A stretch of 19,333 nt of DNA, taken from the NCBI GenBank assembly GCA_937927665.1, contig CALBRY010000639.1, forward strand, positions 1 to 19,333. Direction: 5' to 3'. This DNA is from an uncultured Chloroflexota bacterium (GTDB taxonomy: Bacteria > Chloroflexota > Anaerolineae > Aggregatilineales > Phototrophicaceae). This document shows, one piece after another, positions 6,781-12,578 of this stretch (position 1 is its first letter; every line of letters begins with the position of its first letter). Both the position numbers and the translations under genes were made by a program. The notes beneath the pieces are model-generated. The model was not told where the DNA came from and did no database searches. It worked only from the letters and a program-made list of their open reading frames with translations.

Positions 6781-7944
6781 CTAGTCCCCGGCTGCTGCGT
6801 TTGATGAATGGAAGTCTTTCCAGTTTTCGCGCGGCGTGGTGCTGGTATCCAGCCTGATTTCATCACTGTTCATGAACTCGACCACCAATTCATGAAAATG
6901 ATGCACACCGTTTTCATGACGGGCGCTGTAACGTCCGGCATCATACGAGCGGCTTTTTAGCCCGCGCTGAACGTATTCGCAGATTTCGATGTCCTCATAC
7001 TGGACTTCGTCCGCGAATTTCACCATGCTGTCCATCACCGATTGATCAACATCCGTCTTGAAATACCATTCAAACGTGAGCAGTGTCCGCTCCGGCGTGA
7101 TCGGCTTTACGATGTTGCACGAAATGTTATCCGGGTAGCAGTCGATCATGAAGTTCGGGAAGAACACATGATATTTGATAGCGTCGTTCGGTCCGGGGTT
7201 GGGGTAGCGTCGTTTGCTGACATGCCCGCCCGTCTTAACATTGACGCGCTGCGTACTCTGGAAGCGCCACGTATCGACATAATAATCATCAAGGTTCATC
7301 TCGCGGTTCAGCGCGGGATGCGCCATCGGCACATGATAGCCTTCGGCGTAATTATCGATGTACACCTTCCAGTTGCAGTCGATGAGGTATTCCGCCCGTT
7401 CGACGAGCCGCCATTCGCTCCAATCAAGCCCCGTCGTCGCGTTGGCGACATCGCCCCACCACTGCGCCAGCGGTGCGGCGTCCGGGTCAAGATTGACGAA
7501 GATGTAACTGCCCCATGTATCGATGCGAACTTCTTTTAAGCCATTTTGAGTGGGGTCAAATTCCTGCGTGCCATCAAAACCGGGGATGCGGAGTAAACAC
7601 CCCTCCAAATCGAACGTCCAGCCGTGATACAAACACTGCAAGCTCTTACGATTGCCTTTGCCGCGTGCCACGATTCCAGCGCGGTGCGGGCATACGTTGT
7701 AATAGGCGCGCAGTTTGTTCGTACCATCGCGCAAGATGACGATCGGCTCGCCGACAACATCGGATGCCAGATAGTCACCGGGCTTGGCGAGTTCGTCCAC
7801 ACGGGCGACACACTGCCATGTCCGCGCAAAAATACGTTCCTGTTCCAGTTCAAAAACCTGAGGGTCGAGATACCAGCTCGCGTCAAGTGTGCGAGCTACC
7901 GATACATCCGAGTTGATTGATCGATTGGTCCAAACTTTCTTCAT
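6781..7944 (-). CDS. Rieske non-heme iron oxygenase, choline/betaine/carnitine monooxygenase type
   Basis: Catalytic (alpha) subunit predicted to use NAD(P)H-derived electrons and O2 to hydroxylate, and probably demethylate, its substrate. The product is 387 aa from ATG 7944. The Rieske [2Fe-2S] site is C85-x-H87 ... C104-x2-H107 (CPHRAG ... CLYHGW). The mononuclear Fe(II) site uses H204 and H209 (DNYAEGYHVPMAH) and D318 (YEDIEICEYVQRGL). The residue bridging the two iron sites is E201, where ring dioxygenases have Asp; Glu is typical of CntA, GbcA and choline monooxygenase. The C-terminal SARHENGVHHF also matches that group. The substrate is thus likely a quaternary amine or betaine, not an aromatic ring (inference). 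No reductase gene is nearby. An upstream in-frame start at 8028 is rejected because it sits at the predicted transcription start. Confidence 0.9.
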   Translation of the reverse strand: MKKVWTNRSINSDVSVARTLDASWYLDPQVFELEQERIFARTWQCVARVDELAKPGDYLASDVVGEPIVILRDGTNKLRAYYNVCPHRAGIVARGKGNRKSLQCLYHGWTFDLEGCLLRIPGFDGTQEFDPTQNGLKEVRIDTWGSYIFVNLDPDAAPLAQWWGDVANATTGLDWSEWRLVERAEYLIDCNWKVYIDNYAEGYHVPMAHPALNREMNLDDYYVDTWRFQSTQRVNVKTGGHVSKRRYPNPGPNDAIKYHVFFPNFMIDCYPDNISCNIVKPITPERTLLTFEWYFKTDVDQSVMDSMVKFADEVQYEDIEICEYVQRGLKSRSYDAGRYSARHENGVHHFHELVVEFMNSDEIRLDTSTTPRENWKDFHSSNAAAGD

Positions 7945-8033
7945 GCCCCAGAAGCCCCTTTGGTGAGTGCCCCTAAAAGCCGACAATTGAGGTGGGGTGC
8001 AAAACAAAAGGCACAGCAAAACAGCCATGCCCT

Positions 8034-8061
8034 TCTATACATCCCATAGCGGAAATGACAA
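8034..8061 (-). promoter_or_regulatory. Sigma70-type promoter of the Rieske oxygenase gene
   Basis: Minus-strand TTGTCA (8061-8056), a 16-bp spacer and TATAGA (8039-8034). Transcription should start near 8027, about 83 nt before the ATG at 7944. This argues against any longer reading frame starting at 8028. Confidence 0.55.
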
Positions 8062-8212
8062 ATCGTGGATGGAACATTACATCTCCGACTACCTAGATTT
8101 TACATGACAATCGACTGCGCTGGTATAGAGAATTTGTCCCTTTTTTTACAAGATTTTAGCCTAAAACAGTTATCGATTAACGGAATTCTATTGAACTGAA
8201 ACCGAAAAGATG

Positions 8213-8225
8213 ATAACGTTATAAT
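8213..8225 (+). promoter_or_regulatory. TATAAT box overlapped by a perfect palindrome
   Basis: A perfect -10 TATAAT (8220-8225) precedes the secreted-protein gene at 8271 by a suitable distance. No consensus -35 lies 16-18 bp upstream; TTGAAC at 8191-8196 is too far. The perfect palindrome ATAACGTTAT (8213-8222) overlaps the -10 and could be a repressor site. The weak -35 would fit an activated promoter. Confidence 0.45.
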
Positions 8226-8270
8226 GCTGCCTTTACGTATCTATTGATGTCCATAGGAGCACCTATTAAC

Positions 8271-8864
8271 ATGAAACACCTCCTCCGAATTCTTCTCGCT
8301 GCCGCATTTGGCATCCTTCTTGTCGGGCAGATTCACACAGTGGAAGCTGATGCTGTCGTAGATTCACAGTTCATCGGTTGTGAATACGCGCAGTTTTCGG
8401 GCAGTTCAACATCCCCTTATATCTACGTATATATCTTCAATTGGGATACCGCAATCGAATACGTCGCCGTCTTCCCGGTGTCTGGTGATTTTGAAATCGA
8501 AGTTTCGTATGAACAACAGGCTGACTACGCTTCGATGTACTTTCAGGTGTACGGCTCAAGCGAAGGCGCATCCGAATACGGGTCATGGGACAACGGTGCT
8601 TACTTTGAGATTTGGGAAGTCAACTGCCAACCCGAACCCGCTGGACCCGGCATCCCCTCCGGCTACGTGCTGCGTAACATCGTCTGCACAACCCCGGTTT
8701 ATAACGTGCCCGCTGGTATTCCGGTCGGTGATGGTCGCGTTCTCGCCGGTCAGACTTTCTATGCCAGCCCGACCCCTGTCGAGGCACCCGATGGCAGCTC
8801 GTGGACACGGATCTTTGTGAGCAGCTACATTAATCCGTATATCCCGACGGGATGCATTAACTAG
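8271..8864 (+). CDS. Secreted protein with C-terminal SH3-like domain, tandem paralog 1
   Basis: Exported protein of 197 aa, function unknown. AGGAG at 8255-8259 and an immediate signal peptide (MKHLLRILLAAAFGILLVGQ, cleavage near residue 26) fix the start at ATG 8271 over earlier in-frame TTG/ATG codons. The mature part has two modules. An N-terminal beta-rich domain (about 30-120) opens with a GC motif and closes with NC. A C-terminal domain (131-195), YVLRN..C..PVYNVPAG then SWTRIFVSSYINPYIP, resembles bacterial SH3-like repeats, which often bind wall glycans (low-certainty assignment). Its only Cys are C37, C119, C139 and C195, all matched in the paralog starting at 9104, suggesting two disulfides. 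Own promoter and own terminator hairpin. Confidence 0.85.
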   Translation: MKHLLRILLAAAFGILLVGQIHTVEADAVVDSQFIGCEYAQFSGSSTSPYIYVYIFNWDTAIEYVAVFPVSGDFEIEVSYEQQADYASMYFQVYGSSEGASEYGSWDNGAYFEIWEVNCQPEPAGPGIPSGYVLRNIVCTTPVYNVPAGIPVGDGRVLAGQTFYASPTPVEAPDGSSWTRIFVSSYINPYIPTGCIN

Positions 8865-8895
8865 GCATCCACAACACGCCGAATTTAGCTTGGTG

Positions 8896-8929
8896 CGCGG
8901 CTTGCAGAAGATGATTTCTGCAAGCCGCG
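8896..8929 (+). terminator. Hairpin terminator of secreted paralog 1
   Basis: A perfect 14-bp stem, CGCGGCTTGCAGAA (8896-8909) with TTCTGCAAGCCGCG (8916-8929), and a 6-nt loop. Only a weak T-rich TCTTATGT follows. The stem is nearly the same as the one after the second paralog (9725-9756), so it was probably duplicated with the gene. Confidence 0.75.
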
Positions 8930-9060
8930 TCTTATGTAAGCAGATTCCTCCGATCCACCGCTTTGTTAGGATTTGTAAAAGCAGTACCCCGAATATCATT
9001 AACCAACTGGCAAGTATGAATTTATTTTCAACATTTCTTGTAGTGGAGAAACTAAACTAT

Positions 9061-9069
9061 TGCTATGCT
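9061..9069 (+). promoter_or_regulatory. Extended -10 promoter of secreted paralog 2
   Basis: TGC followed by TATGCT (TGnTATnnT form) lies 34 bp before the ATG at 9104. TTGTAG at 9038-9043 could contribute but is 20 bp away. It gives the second paralog expression independent of the first, whose transcript is terminated at 8929. The rest of the 8930-9060 stretch holds no gene that I can see. Confidence 0.35.
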
Positions 9070-9103
9070 TAGATGAGGGGATCGCATTCAAGGAGCACTC
9101 ATA

Positions 9104-9703
9104 ATGAAATCTGTCATTAAAGTCGCGCTCGTGGTTGTTCTCGTATTTATTGTTTTTGGGCAAATGCTCCCCACACAAGCATTTGCAACGGCAAGCAGCA
9201 CTTATCTGGGATGCGATGTGTTCCGCGCATCGGGTACGACGGATGCACCCTATGTCATGCTGAGCATGTACAACCTGATCACCAATGTCAGTTGGTATGA
9301 GATTTTCCCGACAGGGGGCGCGACCAACTATGAGCTGGAGATTACCTACCCCCTGCAACCCTCTACGAACTTAATATTCTTCACCGTTTCGGGAATGACC
9401 GCGAATGATCCATTCGCGTATGATCTCGAGCCTGCGGTGCTTATCCTGAACACGTGTACGATGCCCGCCCCTGCGCCTGTACTTCCGTCGGATTATGTCC
9501 TGCGGACGATGCTGTGTACCGTTCCGGTTTACAATGTTCCGGCAGGAAACCCCGTCGGTGATGGTCGCGTTCTCGCGGGTCAGACATTCTTCGTCAGCCC
9601 GACCCCGGTTGATGCGCCGGATGGCACATCGTGGACGCGGATTTTCGTCAGCAGCTATATCAACCCGTATATCCCGACCCAGTGTGTGGGCGGTCAGCCG
9701 TAA
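9104..9703 (+). CDS. Secreted protein with C-terminal SH3-like domain, tandem paralog 2
   Basis: Exported 199-aa paralog of the 8271-8864 product. Signal peptide MKSVIKVALVVVLVFIVFGQ, with probable cleavage after AFA near residue 28. AGGAG at 9091-9095 is 8 nt from the ATG, and the leader AGGAGCAC resembles that of paralog 1. The N-terminal module has diverged strongly but keeps the pattern GC, SG..-APYV, N, FP, YE-E-TY and a closing Cys. The C-terminal 65 residues (130-194) are identical to paralog 1 at 54 of 65 positions (hand count). All four Cys (C37, C118, C138, C194) align. Probably a duplicated extracellular or wall-associated protein whose N-terminal module has specialised; the ligand is unknown. 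Confidence 0.87.
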   Translation: MKSVIKVALVVVLVFIVFGQMLPTQAFATASSTYLGCDVFRASGTTDAPYVMLSMYNLITNVSWYEIFPTGGATNYELEITYPLQPSTNLIFFTVSGMTANDPFAYDLEPAVLILNTCTMPAPAPVLPSDYVLRTMLCTVPVYNVPAGNPVGDGRVLAGQTFFVSPTPVDAPDGTSWTRIFVSSYINPYIPTQCVGGQP

Positions 9704-9724
9704 ACATTTTGGCGAGATCGTCGC

Positions 9725-9763
9725 GCGGCTTGCAGAATCTCAATTCTGCAAGCCGCATTTTAT
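9725..9763 (+). terminator. Rho-independent terminator of secreted paralog 2
   Basis: A perfect 14-bp stem, GCGGCTTGCAGAAT (9725-9738) with ATTCTGCAAGCCGC (9743-9756), and a 4-nt loop, followed by ATTTTATTT. It lies 21 bp after the stop of paralog 2 and ends one base before the stop codon of the convergent split-barrel gene. It shares its stem sequence with the hairpin at 8896-8929. Confidence 0.87.
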
Positions 9764-10234
9764 TTACGCTTTGATGTTCCAGTAACGCCATGTCCCGCCT
9801 AAGTGACCGAGCGTTGCCCGAAACGGCGTGAGCTTGAGAAGCCCAAGCACCGGATCATCGGCTGATTTCCAGATCATCCCCGGATCATAGCCAAGCGGCG
9901 CGGGAGCTTTTTTGAACCAATCCCAGACGCGCTGAATTTCTGTCACATCCTCGATCCAATCGGCATGACAGTCAATCGTGAACGGCTTGATCACATCGCG
10001 GTCATAACACAGGCTCATGTATGGACTGTGTGCGAGATGATCGGCTTTGGGGCTGTTCCGGCTGGTAAGCAGCCAACCGATCGCCGTATCGCCCACACGC
10101 TCCCAAATCGGGTGCAGCAGCCGGACATGCGGGCGGTTTTGTGGATCAACCGTGCCAACACTGCACCAAACCTGTGTATGTGCGGCGGCGATCACTTCAT
10201 CCGCAACTTCTGCAAATCGTTCGATTTTCGCCAT
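9764..10234 (-). CDS. Pyridoxamine 5'-phosphate oxidase-like split-barrel protein (FMN or F420 binding)
   Basis: Small cytosolic 156-aa protein of the split beta-barrel flavoprotein superfamily (general stress protein 26/PNPOx-like). Typical features are a helix then WCSVGTVDPQNRPHVRLLHPIW (strands 22-44), a GWLLTSRNSPKADHLAHSPYMSLCY segment (53-77) and a late aromatic strand WRYWNIKA. Members bind FMN, F420 or heme and reduce or detoxify small molecules; which cofactor is used here cannot be read. A cofE gene in this window makes F420 possible. The start is ATG 10234, with AGGGAG 6 nt upstream; a longer frame from 10318 would overlap the upstream gene. It begins 8 nt after the ArsR-type gene on the same strand, so the two form an operon and this is probably the regulated effector. 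Confidence 0.83.
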   Translation of the reverse strand: MAKIERFAEVADEVIAAAHTQVWCSVGTVDPQNRPHVRLLHPIWERVGDTAIGWLLTSRNSPKADHLAHSPYMSLCYDRDVIKPFTIDCHADWIEDVTEIQRVWDWFKKAPAPLGYDPGMIWKSADDPVLGLLKLTPFRATLGHLGGTWRYWNIKA

Positions 10235-10242
10235 AGTTCTCC

Positions 10243-10914
10243 CTATTCTTGATCCTCTTGATCCGGCAGATCGGGTGCTGGTGTGTACTCCGGAAAATCC
10301 TTGGCGGGGGCAAGCCAATACGTGCGCCCGTTCCGTTCCCGCTGTAGATAGCCGTAATCCACCAGATGCCGCCGCAGTGTCGCAAAATCTTCGTGGACGT
10401 TGGCGATGATCATGTTGACTTCGCGTTCTGTGTACGTGCGATCATACACGAACATCGTCGCCAACCAGCGCAGAATCAACTCGATACGGTAGCGCTTTGT
10501 GCGCATCGTCGGCAGAAATTTGAGCTGACCATTAAACGTCATTTCGCGCAGCAGTTTTCGATCCGCCGCTGTGAAACTTTCCGGCAGCGCATCCGCCCAC
10601 GAATCATCTGATGTAGGCGACTCGGCGCGATTCATCAGTTGATCGAGTTGATCCAGTTCTCGTTTCAGCGCATCAAACCCGCTTTTGTTCGCCCGGTAAA
10701 AACGCTGGTTGCCTTCGGATCGGAGCGTTACCAACCCGGCTCCGTGCAGTTTTGAAAGATGATGCGAAACTGTCGGTTCGGTCACCTTGAGCATCTCCGC
10801 CAGATGGCTGACATTGTATTCGCGTTCTGATAACCAACCGCACAACCGCAAGCGATTTTCATCCGCCAGCGCCTTAAGCTTGCCGAGTAGAAAGACCTGA
10901 TCTTTGGTGAGCAT
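10243..10914 (-). CDS. ArsR-family winged-helix regulator with C-terminal DUF2087 domain
   Basis: Dimeric DNA-binding repressor of 223 aa, about twice the length of a plain ArsR/SmtB protein. The N-terminal winged helix spans about 10-75 (LGKLKALADENRLRLCGWL, recognition helix TEPTVSHHLSKL at 45-56, wing RSEGNQRFYRA). A linker follows. DUF2087 covers about 137-201 (MRTKRYRIELILRWLATMF ... FATLRRHLVDYGYLQRERNGRTYW). The metal-sensing ELCVCDL motif of ArsR is absent and C25 is the only Cys, so a metal signal is unlikely. The start at 10914 follows GAGGTG by 5 nt; ATGs at 10929 and 10956 lack a site. A 48-bp concentric palindrome covers its own promoter, indicating autorepression. The downstream split-barrel gene is co-transcribed. 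Confidence 0.9.
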   Translation of the reverse strand: MLTKDQVFLLGKLKALADENRLRLCGWLSEREYNVSHLAEMLKVTEPTVSHHLSKLHGAGLVTLRSEGNQRFYRANKSGFDALKRELDQLDQLMNRAESPTSDDSWADALPESFTAADRKLLREMTFNGQLKFLPTMRTKRYRIELILRWLATMFVYDRTYTEREVNMIIANVHEDFATLRRHLVDYGYLQRERNGRTYWLAPAKDFPEYTPAPDLPDQEDQE

Positions 10915-10930
10915 GAGAACACCTCGCATG

Positions 10931-10978
10931 TTCGATAAGTCGGTATTTAGATACATATCTAATTAGAAGTGTATCGAA
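10931..10978. promoter_or_regulatory. Concentric double palindrome, predicted ArsR-family operator
   Basis: An inner palindrome TTAGAT-acat-ATCTAA (10947-10952 and 10957-10962) and an outer pair TTCGATA (10931-10937) with TATCGAA (10972-10978) share exactly the same centre (10954.5). Each is separated from the other by 9 nt. The region covers the -10 and start of the ArsR gene's own promoter. Two stacked dyads would suit two dimers or one extended dimer; the sequence assignment to this ArsR protein is inference from position. Confidence 0.7.
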
Positions 10979-10995
10979 ATGCGTCATCCTGTCAA
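10968..10995 (-). promoter_or_regulatory. Promoter of the ArsR/split-barrel operon
   Basis: Minus-strand consensus -35 TTGACA (10995-10990), a 16-bp spacer and TACACT (10973-10968). Transcription should start near 10961, inside the inner palindrome of the operator. Repressor bound there would block RNA polymerase directly. Confidence 0.65.
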
Positions 10996-11248
10996 GCCGG
11001 TTTTTATCAAACTTAGGCGGAGATTCAGACCAATTATTTTGTGACGCTAAGCAATTTGTGGCAGTTCTTTTTGACCACGCTAGAATACTGGTGTGCTGCA
11101 TTTTAGTGGATACGGGACAGTCTTTGACGCGCCGTTGAGCATGCTGAGAACCCCCTGTTACCCCGAAACGATTTGCGCTTCGTCGAACAGTGTTCCCCCC
11201 GCCTCAACCCCTGCCAAAACGCCCCGTCGTAAAGGAAAGGGTATCGTT

Positions 11249-12529
11249 ATGCAGCTTGAAAAACGTGATCTATATCGGTTTCCGTGGTCAGGTAATGACA
11301 ATCCGATCGGCTGGCTGGAGGTAACAGATAAGTGCAATACCTACTGCCGGGGCTGCTATCGCATTAACGGGATGCAAGGTCACAAATCGCTGGAGCAGAT
11401 TAAAGAAGAAGTCACGCTCCTGAAGAAATGGCGCAACTGCGATAACATTTCGATCGCAGGCGGCGAACCGCTGATTCATCCGGAAATTCTCGACGTGATC
11501 GCCTACATCCGCAGCTTGAAAATGAAGCCGCTGATCCTGACCAACGGCATCCGGCTGGAACATGATCGTCAGTTCATGGTCGCGCTGAAGAAAGCCGGGG
11601 CGATTGGCTTCACCTTCCACATCGACAGCGAACAAGCGCGTCCGCATTGGAAGGGCAAGACCGAAACCGAATTGTTTGAACTGCGTCAGCATTACGCGGA
11701 TATGGCGCATTCGGTCGGCGGGCTGTTTTGCAGCTTTGGTATGACCGTCTATCCCGGCAATATCGACTTTGTGCCGGAAATGGTCAAATGGGCGAATAAG
11801 AACATTGACCGCGTTCACGGGCTGGTGATGATCACCTTCCGTAACGCGATGGAAAGCGCTTATGACTACTTCGCGGGTGGTCAGCGCATCGTCCCGGATA
11901 CGAGCTATGTCGTGGACGAAGAAGCACCCCCTGAAGCCTACCTGACTTCGCAAGATGTATGTGCCAAGATTCAGGAGCACTTCCCGCATTACGCGCCGGC
12001 GGCGTACATGGGCGGCACGCAGACCGAAGATAAGATGACATGGCTGGTGGGCGCGCAAATCGGTTCACAGCATAAGATGTACGGCTCGGTCGGCGCACGG
12101 ATGATGGAACTGTTCCAGACGTTCTATCACCTGAAGAACGGTTCGTATGTCGTCTACACGCCCAGCAACAAGATTCCGAAAATCGCGTTCCTGCTCGGCG
12201 CAGTCGATAAGGGCATCCGTGCGACGTTCGGTGATGTGTGGCGTGAAGTGCTGCGTAACCCGATGGAATTGTTCCGCCCGCTGTATATGCAGAGCATCGG
12301 CATTATTCAAGCGCCGGATATGCTCGAAGACGGGCGCGTTGATATGTGCGAAAGCTGCCCGGATATGACGGTGTGGGATGGCAAGCTGGTGCATTCGTGC
12401 CGCATGGACGAATGGCGTCTGTACGGGAGCTATGTCACCGCGCAGCCGCGCAGCTCCGCGACGATCAGCGTGGATTCGATCCCGGTTGCAGAACCGAAAG
12501 AAAAACCGGCTGAAGTCGTCGGTAAGTAA
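11249..12529 (+). CDS. Radical SAM enzyme, substrate unknown
   Basis: Cytosolic [4Fe-4S]/S-adenosylmethionine radical enzyme of 426 aa. The cluster motif is C29-x3-C33-x2-C36 (DKCNTYCRGCYR), followed by the SAM-binding GGEP (71-74) and a TNG strand end (98-100). A second set of Cys near the C-terminus, C367-x2-C370-x13-C384 (MCESCPDM ... VHSC), could hold an auxiliary cluster or structural metal. It is shorter than a full SPASM domain, and I do not recognise the subfamily. The middle section (250-350) is aromatic and basic. ATG 11249 is chosen because AAAGGAAAGG ends 8 nt before it; the frame is open back to 11093 but that extension is low-complexity. No precursor peptide, methyltransferase or cofactor-pathway gene is adjacent, so the product cannot be inferred from context. 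Confidence 0.85.
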   Translation: MQLEKRDLYRFPWSGNDNPIGWLEVTDKCNTYCRGCYRINGMQGHKSLEQIKEEVTLLKKWRNCDNISIAGGEPLIHPEILDVIAYIRSLKMKPLILTNGIRLEHDRQFMVALKKAGAIGFTFHIDSEQARPHWKGKTETELFELRQHYADMAHSVGGLFCSFGMTVYPGNIDFVPEMVKWANKNIDRVHGLVMITFRNAMESAYDYFAGGQRIVPDTSYVVDEEAPPEAYLTSQDVCAKIQEHFPHYAPAAYMGGTQTEDKMTWLVGAQIGSQHKMYGSVGARMMELFQTFYHLKNGSYVVYTPSNKIPKIAFLLGAVDKGIRATFGDVWREVLRNPMELFRPLYMQSIGIIQAPDMLEDGRVDMCESCPDMTVWDGKLVHSCRMDEWRLYGSYVTAQPRSSATISVDSIPVAEPKEKPAEVVGK

Positions 12530-12551
12530 GACTCAACACAATATCGGTGTA

Positions 12552-12573
12552 GGGGCTTGGCACGCCAAGCCCC
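12552..12573. terminator. GC-rich hairpin between convergent genes
   Basis: GGGGCTTGGC (12552-12561) and GCCAAGCCCC (12564-12573) form a perfect inverted repeat around AC. It lies between the convergent radical SAM gene (stop at 12529) and the GH2 gene (stop at 12579). It has no T tract on either side, so it may be a dispersed REP-like hairpin acting as an mRNA end stabiliser instead of a classical terminator. Confidence 0.55.
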
Positions 12574-12578
12574 CGCCG

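Larger units (their letters stand above)
7945..8270. other. 326-bp divergent intergenic region (two promoters)
   Basis: Separates the minus-strand Rieske gene from the plus-strand secreted-protein gene. It holds a minus promoter at 8034-8061 and a plus -10 box at 8220-8225, described separately. Around the minus start site, GGCATGGC (8031-8024) and GCTGTGCC (8017-8010) could form an 8-bp stem with two wobble pairs, followed by a T-rich run; this is a weak attenuator possibility. The central 8062-8190 stretch is AT-rich and I see no gene in it. Confidence 0.6.
10915..11248. other. 334-bp divergent intergenic region
   Basis: Between the ArsR-type gene (minus) and the radical SAM gene (plus). 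The first 80 bp hold the ArsR operator and promoter, described separately. For the plus strand, TAGAAT at 11081-11086 is the best -10 candidate, with TTGTGG 19 bp upstream at 11056-11061, which is weak. 11100-11230 is open in the radical SAM frame but has no ribosome site and composition unlike the gene, so I read it as leader. No RNA gene or riboswitch is recognised. Confidence 0.5.

Noticed and set aside
6699..6866. N-terminal extension of the 234-aa hypothetical protein
   Set aside because: It is translation of an inverted-repeat element plus the 3' end of the Rieske gene.
7945..8028. N-terminal extension of the Rieske oxygenase (MAVLLCLLFC...), which looks like a signal peptide
   Set aside because: It begins at the predicted transcription start, and Rieske oxygenases are cytosolic; family similarity begins after ATG 7944.
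11093..11248. Longer N-terminus of the radical SAM protein
   Set aside because: Ser/Pro/Thr-rich and lacking a ribosome site, whereas AAAGGAAAGG lies directly before ATG 11249.
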